Below are positions 1 to 8,226 of a DNA stretch of 43,886 nucleotides, one piece after another. The first letter of the stretch is position 1, and each line of letters opens with the position of its first letter. This DNA comes from Pirellulales bacterium (lineage in GTDB: Bacteria; Planctomycetota; Planctomycetia; Pirellulales; JANQPP01): the NCBI GenBank assembly GCA_028289405.1, contig JANQPP010000044.1:1-43886 (forward strand), written 5' to 3'. Position numbers and translations under genes: made by a program. Under the pieces are notes generated by a model, which worked only from the letters and a program-made list of their open reading frames with translations, had not been told where the DNA came from and made no database searches.

Positions 1-820
1 CGTTATTCGTCCCCGTATACATGCCTTCGTTGTCGGCTGGGTCCAGCCCTTCTTCCTCAGGGCTCCCGTAATTATCGGGGTTCAGATATTTCTCCGACAA
101 GAAAATCGTGTTTGTCGTACCGTCCGTGATGTCGCCGAAACGGACCGTGCTGATCTGATAGATCACGCCGTTCTGTATCGAGACCGCGAATTCATGATCG
201 GGGCGCAGGCCTTGTTCCAGCGTTCCTGGACCGTCCTGATGCGGGACACCACTTGTGTTGGGATCTCCAACGTTGGCGGCATAGTCAGTCCGCGCCGCGA
301 AATGTCCGCCAGCCGGGGTATCGTCCGCGTTGCGGGCCACGAAGTTGGGTGGATTCCATTGTTTTCTAAACAATTTTGCGGGGCGGCGGCTGGGACAATT
401 CATTGTGGCTAGCGGCGTGAGCGTCAATTCCAAGGCCAGGGCCCGCTTGGTGGAGGTGTTCTCTCCCTTTCCCCGTTCATACAGGTTCGCCTGCTCGATA
501 TAGGGGAGGATATTGTAAACCCAGCCTCCGGGCTGTCCCTTGCCAAAACCTTGGTCGGGATCGCCGACCCAAGCCCAGCCCCAGCCCCCGGTGGGGAAAT
601 GTTTTTGGGCATCATGATGCACTTGTCCGCCCAAAGCCATTTGCTTGAGGTGGTTGATGCACTGCATCCGCCGGGCGGTAGCCCGGGCCGCTTGCACGGC
701 GGGGAGGAGCAGGGAGACCAACACGCCAATGATGGCGATCACGACCAGCAGTTCCACCAAGGTAAAACCGGGATGTCGGGCCGCGCGGAAACGCGTGCCC
801 CCTGACGGACGGATTTGCAT
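1..820 (-). CDS. DUF1559 type II secretion-like pseudopilin (3' end cut by window)
   Basis: The gene reads leftward from an ATG at 820 and runs off the window edge without a stop, so about 273 codons are visible. Residues 18-34 read GFTLVELLVVIAIIGVL, a class III (prepilin) signal: cleavage after Gly18 and Glu at position 5 of the mature chain (Glu23). The hydrophobic N-terminal helix follows, then a DUF1559-type body with motifs such as FPTGGWGW and FLSEKYLNP. This family is greatly expanded in planctomycetes, where paralogues are thought to form type IV-pilus or T2SS-like pseudopili; the role of each copy is unknown. An AGGA box lies 8 bases before the ATG. The family is usually about 300-350 residues, so only the C-terminus should be missing. 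Confidence 0.93.
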   Translation of the reverse strand, partial: MQIRPSGGTRFRAARHPGFTLVELLVVIAIIGVLVSLLLPAVQAARATARRMQCINHLKQMALGGQVHHDAQKHFPTGGWGWAWVGDPDQGFGKGQPGGWVYNILPYIEQANLYERGKGENTSTKRALALELTLTPLATMNCPSRRPAKLFRKQWNPPNFVARNADDTPAGGHFAARTDYAANVGDPNTSGVPHQDGPGTLEQGLRPDHEFAVSIQNGVIYQISTVRFGDITDGTTNTIFLSEKYLNPDNYGSPEEEGLDPADNEGMYTGTNN

Positions 821-1031
821 GGTTATGTTCCTATGAATGAAAATGACAGTACCTCGTCGGGACGACCACGGTGGCCGTTCGGGGCCGCTATCCGCCCATG
901 CGTGCGGGCCAGACATGTACTCCGGTCCACGCCACGCCAACCGCATATATTAAGGTTCGCGCCCCCCGAATATCAAGCGACCCAGAGATTTTTTTGCAAA
1001 TTTGAGAATGACGACAGGCGGCTTGCGTGAA

Positions 1032-2039
1032 CTAGCTTTGAAGCCACCAGTAGGCGGCGGTGAAGGCGGCGACGGCGCCCCCCAGCCAGGCGAGAGAGGA
1101 CCAGGAGACGTCGTCCGCCGAAGGGGGGTATCCGTCCGAGAGGCCACTCGAGGAGACAATCCGCAGGGGCCGCGTGCGGACGCCGATTTCACGGCGCAGC
1201 TCAGCGCGGGATGCCTTGCAGTCCGCTTCCAGCAGGCCATACAGCAGCCCTTGCACGGCTCGGGCATTGAAGGGCCGCTGCTCGGGCGTTTTGGCCATCA
1301 GATTCAAAACCAACTCCGCCAAGGGGGGCGGACAGTCCTTCGCGAATTCCTGGGGCGAAGGGGGAGGCTGGTGCAGGTGCTGGTCAAAAATGGCCGCGAA
1401 GTTCTCGCCCGGAAAGGGGACCCGGCCGGTGAGCATTTCGAACATGACGCATCCCAGGGAGTACAAGTCGGTTTGCCCGGAGATGTTCCGCGCGCCCCGG
1501 ATTTGCTCGGGCGCCATGTAGGCATGCGTGCCCACGGTGAGGCCGGAGGCGGTGATATCCGAGGCGGTGGTGTCGCGAGCCACGCCGAAGTCGGTCAGCT
1601 TGGACAAGCCGCTGGGGGTCAGCAGCAGATTCGAAGGTTTCAGGTCGCGATGGATGATGCCGTGGTTATGGGCATACTGCAGCGCCGAGGCGACCTGACA
1701 GGCCAGCTCGGCGACATGCGTCCAAGTCAGCCGGCCATGATTGGAGAGCATTTGCTTGACGGATCCGCCTTCGACCAACTCCATGGCGAAGTAGAGGCGA
1801 TGCCCCTCGTGACCGCTGCCGTAATAGCGGACAATGTGTTCGTGCTCCAGTTTTTCCAGGATTTTGATTTCGCGACGGAAGCGTGACGCGACCAAGTCGT
1901 TTTCCGACATGGCGGGCAACAGAATCTTCAGCGCCACGCGGCGGTCCTTTTGCGTATCGTGTGCGCGATGCACGGTTCCCACGGTGCCGTAGCCAATGAT
2001 CCCGTCCAGTCGGTAGGGTCCGATGGTCTGGTTTTCCAC
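1032..2039 (-). CDS. Ser/Thr protein kinase with C-terminal membrane anchor
   Basis: 335 residues, GTG start. A complete Hanks-type kinase domain occupies about residues 8-270. The glycine-rich loop GYGTVGTV is at 16-23, the ATP-anchoring Lys is in VALK (Lys38), the catalytic loop HRDLKPSN is at 130-137, DFG at 150-152 and APE at 176-178, so it should be active. A basic linker follows, and the last 20 or so residues (WLGGAVAAFTAAYWWLQS) form one membrane helix ending the protein. This puts the kinase on the cytoplasmic face with no extracellular sensor. Large families of such kinases are typical of planctomycetes; substrates cannot be read from the sequence. It lies downstream of nothing obvious on its strand, and the 5' side is divergent from the DUF4254 gene. 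Confidence 0.95.
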   Translation of the reverse strand: MENQTIGPYRLDGIIGYGTVGTVHRAHDTQKDRRVALKILLPAMSENDLVASRFRREIKILEKLEHEHIVRYYGSGHEGHRLYFAMELVEGGSVKQMLSNHGRLTWTHVAELACQVASALQYAHNHGIIHRDLKPSNLLLTPSGLSKLTDFGVARDTTASDITASGLTVGTHAYMAPEQIRGARNISGQTDLYSLGCVMFEMLTGRVPFPGENFAAIFDQHLHQPPPSPQEFAKDCPPPLAELVLNLMAKTPEQRPFNARAVQGLLYGLLEADCKASRAELRREIGVRTRPLRIVSSSGLSDGYPPSADDVSWSSLAWLGGAVAAFTAAYWWLQS

Positions 2040-2344
2040 GCCGCTGCTCGCTGTTACTCGTTGTCGCGGGTTGCCGGATGGGGCATGCTTCGAAGAACTC
2101 GTTGCTCGGGCGCTGCCCGGCGGTCTTTTGTATCGGAAATCGAGGCCGACGGGAAATGACGCGCGATGTCATGCGGCGGCAGCATGATGGCGGTATGGCT
2201 GCCTGGGCTGAACCTGGCGTCGACTGTTTCCTGCTTTTCCGATTTTGCCTAGCCTGGATTGTGTGGTGTTTTCAGCTTGAATAGAATCCCGCCTTTGGAA
2301 TTGCAGCCGAAAATCGTTCGCTTGGTCCACGTGAAGGCGGAAGC
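2040..2344. other. Divergent intergenic region between kinase and DUF4254 gene
   Basis: About 305 bases separate two divergent genes. Apart from the candidate promoter at 2259-2287 facing the DUF4254 gene I see no RNA gene or convincing reading frame. The readable frames across it are antisense extensions of the neighbours. Confidence 0.5.
2259..2287 (+). promoter_or_regulatory. Candidate sigma70-type promoter for the DUF4254 gene
   Basis: TTGTGT at 2259-2264 and TAGAAT at 2282-2287 are separated by 17 bases, and the gene starts 57 bases further on at 2345. The -10 box matches consensus at five of six positions; the -35 box matches only TTG. Confidence 0.35.
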
Positions 2345-2947
2345 ATGATCCACGTCCACGCCATTTTGGATTTGCACCACGAGAAGGTGGAAGCCTGGCA
2401 TCATGAAAAAGTGGGGAATCCTTATGATGGGTTTCTGGCTTTGGCGTGCGAGAACCACAAATACAATTTTTTGCTGTGGCATGAGGAAGATATTGCCCGC
2501 AGTCGCACCGCGACCGATCCACAGATCGCGGAAGTGAAGCGGACCATCGACCGCTACAACCAAGCCCGGAACGACTGGATCGAGCGGATGGACGAAGCCA
2601 TTCTCCAGGAATTGGCGGTGCAAGAAATCCAGCCTCGCCCTGGCGCTCCTCTAAACACGGAAACACCCGGCAGCGCCGTCGACCGCCTGTCGATCCTGGC
2701 ATTGCGGCTCTATCACATGCGGGAACAGACCTCCCGCCCCGGCGCGGACGAGGAACACCAGGCCATGGCACGGCACAAGCTGACGATCCTGGAAGAGCAG
2801 CAGGCGGACCTCGCCCAAGCCTTGCAACGCTTGCTCGACGATATCTTCTTGGGTCACAAGCGGCTCAAGGTCTACCGCCAATTCAAGATGTACAACGACC
2901 CGCGACTGAATCCCTACCTGTACGAGCCACTGCGCCTGGCGGGCTGA
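2345..2947 (+). CDS. DUF4254 domain-containing protein
   Basis: 200 residues, ATG preceded by GAAGGCGGAAG. The N-terminal two thirds match the DUF4254 pattern as I know it: an early HxxxxxxWH stretch, then [25 protein letters not shown] (split here as [16 protein letters not shown] and NFLLWHEED), followed by the conserved [18 protein letters not shown] segment and an alpha-helical C-terminal half. No signal peptide or membrane helix, so it is probably cytoplasmic and soluble. The molecular function of DUF4254 is not known; in other bacteria it often sits near lipopolysaccharide glycosyltransferase genes, but no such gene is close here. It appears to be transcribed alone, diverging from the kinase. 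Confidence 0.88.
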   Translation: MIHVHAILDLHHEKVEAWHHEKVGNPYDGFLALACENHKYNFLLWHEEDIARSRTATDPQIAEVKRTIDRYNQARNDWIERMDEAILQELAVQEIQPRPGAPLNTETPGSAVDRLSILALRLYHMREQTSRPGADEEHQAMARHKLTILEEQQADLAQALQRLLDDIFLGHKRLKVYRQFKMYNDPRLNPYLYEPLRLAG

Positions 2948-3124
2948 ACCGCGCGGAGCAAATGCCCGCACCCTTTCCGACGTTTCTCGCCAGCTTGCCG
3001 GAAAAATTTCTTCGCTTTTCGGCTATTTCCGCGCGAAAATGCCTCTTCGGCGACGTTATGTGGGTAACCGGCGCGGATCGCTCCGCGCTCCATGCAACCG
3101 CCAAACCAAGAGAGAGGTCCTTAC

Positions 3125-4123
3125 ATGTTCGCCAAACGCCATTTGAAGACGACGATTGTGCTCATCGCGGTAACCTTGGCATGGTCAGCCTCGGCGGGGA
3201 TTTCTCCTGCCCAGCGGGGAAGAGATGGTGACGGATTTGGAGGCCCAGGTGGATCCGGAGTCGCGTTCATCGACATTGCTTTTGAGGGTGGAACGCTCAA
3301 AGAATACGTGGATCTTATTCTATCCAACTACGACGAAGCCAAAAACTCCAGGCTTGACCATATCAGCATCGTCGTTCCTCCTCAGGCGGAGAATGTTCTC
3401 GTGAACGCGGTAGAACTCAAAAACACGCATCCGCTGTACGCGATGCAACTGCTGAGCCACGTCAGCCCGGACAAAATCGGGGTGCATACCGTCTCCAACA
3501 ACGTGATTGCCGTGACGGCCAATCCTCCGGCCAAAACCGTGGAGACGTACAAGATCGGCCACCTGATCCGAAAAGACGACGACACGTCCGCCGACACCGG
3601 CCGGATTGCGCTAGACGATTTGGTATCGGCGGTGGAGACCGCGCTCGAACTTTCCGCGGATGAAGGTCAGGAATCTCCCAAGCTACGAATGCATGCGGAA
3701 GCGGGATTGATGTTCGTTAAAGGAACGAAAGCGCAGCAACTAGTTATCGGGAATGTGGTGGATGAGATCGGTGAGTTGCAGATGTTGCTCAGTAATGACC
3801 GTGTAACGAAACTGCGACAGAAGCTCTCCGATCAAGAAGCCGAGTTCGCACGGCAAGCATCAGAAATAGTAAAACGTGCCGGTGAAGAACGCGATGACGC
3901 AGTGAAAAAATACCTCGGCGAGATTCAGCACATCGCGCAGGACAACGAGCAGCAAGTGGCAAGCTTGAGACAAACTATCAGCCGGCTTGAAGAACGTCTC
4001 ATGCAAGAACAAGTTCGTCGCGCTGACTTAGCCGAAGAATGGCAGAGGAAGGTTTTGGCAAAGGATGCCGAGATTCGCAAGCTATTTGATGAACTGAAGA
4101 AGTCATCGGCGGACTCAAATTGA
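3125..4123 (+). CDS. Secreted protein with secretin/STN-like N-terminal part and C-terminal coiled coil
   Basis: 332 residues from the ATG at 3125, chosen because AGAGAGG lies just upstream and a signal peptide (basic MFAKRHLKTT, then a hydrophobic core ending near SASAG) begins there; an in-frame upstream start at 3092 would bury the signal. A Gly-rich linker follows the signal. Residues around 45-170 (FEGGTLKEYVDLIL... NAVELKNTHPLYAMQLLSHV... YKIGHLI) resemble the short N-terminal domains of secretins and their planctomycete relatives, where one of two repeats ends in a processed YxIxHL-like strand. The last 110 residues are a Glu/Lys/Arg/Gln-rich heptad region predicted as a long coiled coil. 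No function is known. It lies 47 bases upstream of the sigma-factor gene and could share its transcript. Confidence 0.75.
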   Translation: MFAKRHLKTTIVLIAVTLAWSASAGISPAQRGRDGDGFGGPGGSGVAFIDIAFEGGTLKEYVDLILSNYDEAKNSRLDHISIVVPPQAENVLVNAVELKNTHPLYAMQLLSHVSPDKIGVHTVSNNVIAVTANPPAKTVETYKIGHLIRKDDDTSADTGRIALDDLVSAVETALELSADEGQESPKLRMHAEAGLMFVKGTKAQQLVIGNVVDEIGELQMLLSNDRVTKLRQKLSDQEAEFARQASEIVKRAGEERDDAVKKYLGEIQHIAQDNEQQVASLRQTISRLEERLMQEQVRRADLAEEWQRKVLAKDAEIRKLFDELKKSSADSN

Positions 4124-4170
4124 AGGCTGTCTTCACTCGCTCAAGGTAACCCTTCGCTTCGTGGTGGCTC

Positions 4171-4764
4171 ATGCCCGCGCATTCGGAAATCTGGCGACAG
4201 ACGCGGGGCATGTCCCGAGGGGAGCCAGCGGCGATCGAGTGGTTTTATCGCCGCTATTTCGACCAGATGTTCGCCGAAGCGCGGCGGGCGGGTGGAGGGG
4301 ACGAAAATCGCTGCCTGGATATTGTGCAGGAGGCCACACTCAAGGCGCTCCGCTGCATGCGGCCTTTCAGAGAAGAAACGCAGCTCACGCGATGGGTCTA
4401 CGTTTTGGTGCGGAGCGTGGTGTATGACGAGTTGCGGCGCGAGTCCCGCCGGTTGCGACGCGAGAATCGCCGGGCTCAAGCCGACGCGTGGGAACCAACG
4501 GAAGAAGAAGGGCTCGATGCCCGGGCCAGGCTGGCGTGGCTGGAGAAGCAGCTTGCCCACCTCACGCGAGAGGAAGCACGACTACTCGACTGGCGGTATC
4601 GGTTGGGATGGACGCTGGCCCGTATGGGAAGCCAGTTGGGGCTCACGGCGGGGGCCGTGGACGGACGATTGAGGCGCTTGGTGGCAAAGATCAAACGGCA
4701 AGCGGAAAGTGATTTCGATGATGGCGAAACTTACTTTGAGCGACGCGGCACAAGCCCGTCGTGA
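4171..4764 (+). CDS. RNA polymerase sigma factor, ECF-like sigma-70 family
   Basis: 197 residues. Region 2 covers about residues 20-95: AIEWFYRRYFDQMFAEARR, then the DIVQEATLKAL -10-recognition helix and TRWVYVLVRSVVYDELRR. Region 4 covers about 125-180: LTREEARLLDWRYRLGWTLARMGS followed by the helix-turn-helix GLTAGAVDGRLRRLV. There is no sigma region 3, which fits the ECF group. The start is uncertain; the ATG at 4171 has no clear ribosome-binding site and an in-frame ATG at 4210 is possible. It overlaps the next gene, a single-pass membrane protein, the usual arrangement for an ECF factor and its membrane partner. Target promoters cannot be inferred. Confidence 0.88.
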   Translation: MPAHSEIWRQTRGMSRGEPAAIEWFYRRYFDQMFAEARRAGGGDENRCLDIVQEATLKALRCMRPFREETQLTRWVYVLVRSVVYDELRRESRRLRRENRRAQADAWEPTEEEGLDARARLAWLEKQLAHLTREEARLLDWRYRLGWTLARMGSQLGLTAGAVDGRLRRLVAKIKRQAESDFDDGETYFERRGTSPS

Positions 4765-5215
4765 AGACATTTTGCGACATGTGTTGCACGAGGCGGGGCG
4801 GCTCCATCGCCGCCGCCGGCAACGGCTGGCCATCGCTGGCAGCGTATGCGGCTTGTTGATCTTGTTGCTGCCCTGGTGGTGGTCGCCAGGCATCGATGGC
4901 CCTACGACACATGTCAAGAAACCTTTGTCCCCGGATCCAGCCGCTCCCTCGAAACAGGTAGCGATTTCCCCCGGTGAACCCGAAGTACCGGTCGCCCAGC
5001 GTGCGCGTCCCCGGATCGAGATCGTGACCACGAGGCCAGGTTGCGCGGAGAAATATTTGGTGCGGAGTGAAGGTTTGCCGGACTTCGTCACGCTGCTGGA
5101 TGACGAGGGACTGATTGCCGAATTGGCCAAGCTCGACCTGCAAGTGGGGATTGCCCGCACGAGCGATCGGTTGTGGCTCACCGGCGACATGGAGCTCGTG
5201 GCAAAGATCCGCTGA
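4718..5215 (+). CDS. Single-pass membrane protein, possible partner of the sigma factor
   Basis: 165 residues from the ATG at 4718, with GGAAAG eight bases upstream; a GTG at 4709 and ATG at 4721 are alternatives. It overlaps the 3' end of the sigma-factor gene in another frame, so the two are probably co-translated. The N-terminal 35 residues are highly charged and basic (HEAGRLHRRRRQRL), followed by one membrane helix (IAGSVCGLLILLLPWWW), a Pro-rich linker and a small C-terminal domain of about 70 residues outside the membrane. Topology and position suggest an anti-sigma-like role, but I see no zinc-binding HxxxCxxC anti-sigma motif in the cytoplasmic part, so this is inference only. No family is recognised. 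Confidence 0.7.
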   Translation: MMAKLTLSDAAQARREDILRHVLHEAGRLHRRRRQRLAIAGSVCGLLILLLPWWWSPGIDGPTTHVKKPLSPDPAAPSKQVAISPGEPEVPVAQRARPRIEIVTTRPGCAEKYLVRSEGLPDFVTLLDDEGLIAELAKLDLQVGIARTSDRLWLTGDMELVAKIR

Positions 5216-5237
5216 GCATTCGGGCAAAGCGATGCCG

Positions 5238-6458
5238 TCAAGAATGCGTGGGAGCTGGTGCTCCCAATCTTTCGCGGGCTTCGGCGGCCCAGGGGCTGGA
5301 AGGCACGAGCCGCAGAAAATCCTGCCAGTGAGGTAGAGCCTCGTCCGGCTTTTGCAGTTCATCCAGCAGGCGGGCCAGATGGTAATGCACGTCCGGATAA
5401 TCGGGATGCATCGCGAGTGTCCCTTCGAAGGCGGCCACGGCCAGATCGAATTCCCCCTCCTCCGCCAGTACGCAACCCAGATTGGCCCTGGCCTCCAAGT
5501 AATCTTCGTCGGTTTCCAACACCATGTAATAGCGTTCGCGGGCCGCGGGTAGATCGCCTATGCGATACAGCAACTCTCCCAAGCGAAAACAGGTTTCAGC
5601 GGACGGTCCGGAAGTGGCCAGCACGGCGCGATAGAGCTGGATCGCCTCGGCGAATTGGCCGTCGTCCTCCAAATCCATGGCCGCGTTGAGCAACGCGGCT
5701 TGGTCAAAGTCCTGTGAAGGCTGCTGGCCGGGAAAGGACAACACCTGGTCTGGCTGCGAAGATTCCTCGGCTGGAGTTGTCGGTTTCTCGGCGTCGAAAT
5801 CGAAACGCCGCTGGCCGCCGGCGTCGATCAGACCTTCACCGTGCCGCAGCAGGACGTCCTTCCCTTCCACGATCACGGAAAGCTGGGCCAAGGGCCGCTC
5901 CACTGCCGGGACATAAGCGGCCAGCGAATTCAGCTTCCGTTCGATTTCCCGGGGAGAAATCCCAGATGCCAGAAGCTGCGCTAGGCGGCGAGCGACCGTG
6001 ACTTCTTGGTAATCGAAATAGGGGAGCTTCCGGACAAAGCGGGCCGGGACGATCAAACCCCGGCGATGCCACCGCCGAATCACCGCCACCGGCACGCCCA
6101 CGATTTGCGCCAGCAGCGCGGGCGTGTACAACTGCCGGACTTCTGGATCATGCGGTACGAGGCCCAGTCGCCGCAATAGTTCGGTTTCGTGGATGATCTC
6201 CAAGCGAGGACCGACATTCGATGCATCTCCTCGCGATTCATGTGTTCTCACGAAAACGTCTGGCAGATCAACCAGCGTTTCCTCGTCTCCCAGTACGAGC
6301 GTGTGCAGCGAGGGATCGTCCGCTTCCACGATCTGGCCGCCATGCTGCTGGACGAGCCGCTTCAGTTCCCGCTTGGGCATACTGGCGAAGCGGCCGGGCA
6401 AAGCGATTTTTTGGCCCTGCAAAGAGTCCGAAAGGGACAGGTTCTCGGTTTCGGACAT
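5238..6458 (-). CDS. BRCT-like / MerR-type HTH / TPR protein
   Basis: 406 residues, ATG at 6458. Residues about 14-99 look like a BRCT domain (GQKIALPGRF, then LKRLVQQHGGQIV and a hydrophobic strand THLVLG-like segment HTLVLGDEE). Residues 109-177 form a MerR-type winged helix with YTPALLAQIVGV, the RRWHRRGLI recognition segment, the wing PYFDYQEV, and a following helix LLASGISPREIERKL. A linker with poor conservation leads to TPR repeats from about 250 to the end (AETCFRLGELLYRIGDLPAARERYY, EARANLGCVLAEEGEFDLAVAAF, DVHYHLARLLDELQKPDEALPHW as three recognisable units). No membrane segments. Probably a cytoplasmic DNA-binding protein with a protein-interaction tail; target unknown. It is convergent with the sigma operon, 22 bases away. 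Confidence 0.85.
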   Translation of the reverse strand: MSETENLSLSDSLQGQKIALPGRFASMPKRELKRLVQQHGGQIVEADDPSLHTLVLGDEETLVDLPDVFVRTHESRGDASNVGPRLEIIHETELLRRLGLVPHDPEVRQLYTPALLAQIVGVPVAVIRRWHRRGLIVPARFVRKLPYFDYQEVTVARRLAQLLASGISPREIERKLNSLAAYVPAVERPLAQLSVIVEGKDVLLRHGEGLIDAGGQRRFDFDAEKPTTPAEESSQPDQVLSFPGQQPSQDFDQAALLNAAMDLEDDGQFAEAIQLYRAVLATSGPSAETCFRLGELLYRIGDLPAARERYYMVLETDEDYLEARANLGCVLAEEGEFDLAVAAFEGTLAMHPDYPDVHYHLARLLDELQKPDEALPHWQDFLRLVPSSPWAAEARERLGAPAPTHS

Positions 6459-6729
6459 AACACAAATGTGGCCGATGGAGTCGCGGTGAATGCAGCCATC
6501 CCCGTGAATGGGGAATCGTTGCGCGGTAGTCTGCCAAAAGCCCGGAAGTGCGTCAACGCACGGAATAGTCCATCTGGATCAAAGAAGGGACAAATCGTTC
6601 GCCGTCGATAAACGAGCGGAATCCGTTTGAAGCCGGGATGGAAATGTCCCACAATGGCGGCCTGGATCCATGCTCGACTCTAATCTCCTACGTTATCTTT
6701 CGAATTCCAGTCACCGCGAGGATCATCGC

Positions 6730-8196
6730 ATGCGTTTTCGATTTTTTGTTGTTTCACTGGCCTGCCTCGCGGCAGCATCGGTTTTTCCTTCCCATGCCTC
6801 CGCACAACGCGACGACTCGCGGAAGCCGAATTTTCTGTTTTTGTTCAGCGATGACCAGCGGTGGGATACGGTTGCCGCTTATGGGAATTCCGTGATCCAA
6901 ACACCGCATATGGATTCCCTCGTCTCGGACGGTTTTTCCTTTCGACACGCTTATTGCATGGGATCCATCCACGGCGCCGTCTGCCAGCCGAGCCGGGCCA
7001 TGCTCATGAGCGGCAGGACCCTGTATCACGTGCCCATGGATCTCTCGGGCGTGGTCACGCTACCGGAATTGCTGGGCGAACACGGGTACGTCACGTTTGG
7101 GACCGGTAAGTGGCACAACGGACGTGATTCCTTCGCCAAGTCTTTCCAGCAGGGGCAATCGATCTTTTTCGGCGGCATGTCCAATCATGTCAAAGTGCCG
7201 GCGACCGATCTCACGGAGGAGGGTTTTAGCGAGACCGCGATTGGAGATGCATTCTCCAGCGAACTATTCGCCGATGCCGTGATCGAATTTCTCGAAAGAC
7301 AGGATAGCGAGAAGCCGTTTTTTGCCTATGTCTCTTTCACGGCACCGCACGATCCGCGGATGTCCCCGCCGCCGTACGATGAGATGTACGATCCCCAGGC
7401 GATGGCATTACCTGCCAATTTCTTGCCACAGCACCCGTTTCATAATGGCTGGATGGTCGGGCGTGATGAGGGCCTGGCGTCCTGGCCCCGCACGCCCGAG
7501 GTGATCCGCGAGCAGCTTGCCGCCTATTATGGGCTGATCACGCACCTGGACGCGCAAATCGGCCGGATTCTCTCTGCGCTGAAGGAGTCGGGGCAGGCGG
7601 AAAATACCGTGGTGGTATTCACCGCCGATCATGGCCTAGCCATGGGCAGCCACGGGCTCTTGGGAAAGCAGAATCTCTATGACCACAGCATGCGGACTCC
7701 CATGGTGATCCGTGGTCCTGGAATTTCCCGGGGCGAAGAATCCCCTGCCTTGGTCTATCTGTTGGACCTGTTTCCAACGTTATGTGAATTGGCGGATGTC
7801 CCCGTGCCGGATGGAGTAGAAGGAAAAAGCCTCGTGGACGTATGGCAGGGTAACACCAATTCGGTGCGTCCCACTTTGTTCACGACCTACGAAGATATAC
7901 AGCGGGCCATTCGTGACCAGCGTTGGAAGCTGATCCGTTATCCGCAGATCAATCGCACACAACTGTTCGATCTAAAGAACGATCCTCACGAGCTTCAAGA
8001 TCTGTCGGGCAGTGATTCACACCAAGGGCAAATCGAGCGGCTACTTGAACTCATGGCCGGATGGCAACACCATGTGGATGACACCGTTCCGCTCTCCAGT
8101 GAGAACCCCAAATCGGATGAGATCGATCTGACCGGGCGTCCCAGGAAACCGGATCCGCATCAGCCGGACTTCATCGTGGAACGCTACTTTGATTAG
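6730..8196 (+). CDS. Secreted sulfatase
   Basis: 488 residues from the ATG at 6730, chosen because GAGGA lies eight bases upstream and a clean signal peptide begins there (MRFRFFVVSLACLAAASVF to SHASAQ). An upstream in-frame start at 6670 would add 20 residues ahead of the signal. The alkaline-phosphatase-fold sulfatase domain starts at NFLFLFSDDQ, with the metal-binding DD pair, and the CQPSR sequence places the formylglycine-forming Cys at residue 85 (CxPSR type, matured by a formylglycine-generating enzyme). Later family motifs include GKWHN, APHDPR, and FTADHGLAMGSHG. It should remove sulfate esters from polysaccharides or glycans in the periplasm or outside. Planctomycetes carry dozens of these; substrate is not readable. 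It converges on the next gene. Confidence 0.96.
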   Translation: MRFRFFVVSLACLAAASVFPSHASAQRDDSRKPNFLFLFSDDQRWDTVAAYGNSVIQTPHMDSLVSDGFSFRHAYCMGSIHGAVCQPSRAMLMSGRTLYHVPMDLSGVVTLPELLGEHGYVTFGTGKWHNGRDSFAKSFQQGQSIFFGGMSNHVKVPATDLTEEGFSETAIGDAFSSELFADAVIEFLERQDSEKPFFAYVSFTAPHDPRMSPPPYDEMYDPQAMALPANFLPQHPFHNGWMVGRDEGLASWPRTPEVIREQLAAYYGLITHLDAQIGRILSALKESGQAENTVVVFTADHGLAMGSHGLLGKQNLYDHSMRTPMVIRGPGISRGEESPALVYLLDLFPTLCELADVPVPDGVEGKSLVDVWQGNTNSVRPTLFTTYEDIQRAIRDQRWKLIRYPQINRTQLFDLKNDPHELQDLSGSDSHQGQIERLLELMAGWQHHVDDTVPLSSENPKSDEIDLTGRPRKPDPHQPDFIVERYFD

Positions 8197-8226
8197 CGCG
8201 GCGGGCAAACCAGGCGGACGCTCAAC

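Noticed and set aside
1002..1886. Plus-strand open frame of 294 codons
   Set aside because: It is antisense to the Ser/Thr kinase, which has all catalytic motifs; the plus frame has no domain and is a shadow of GC-rich codon bias.
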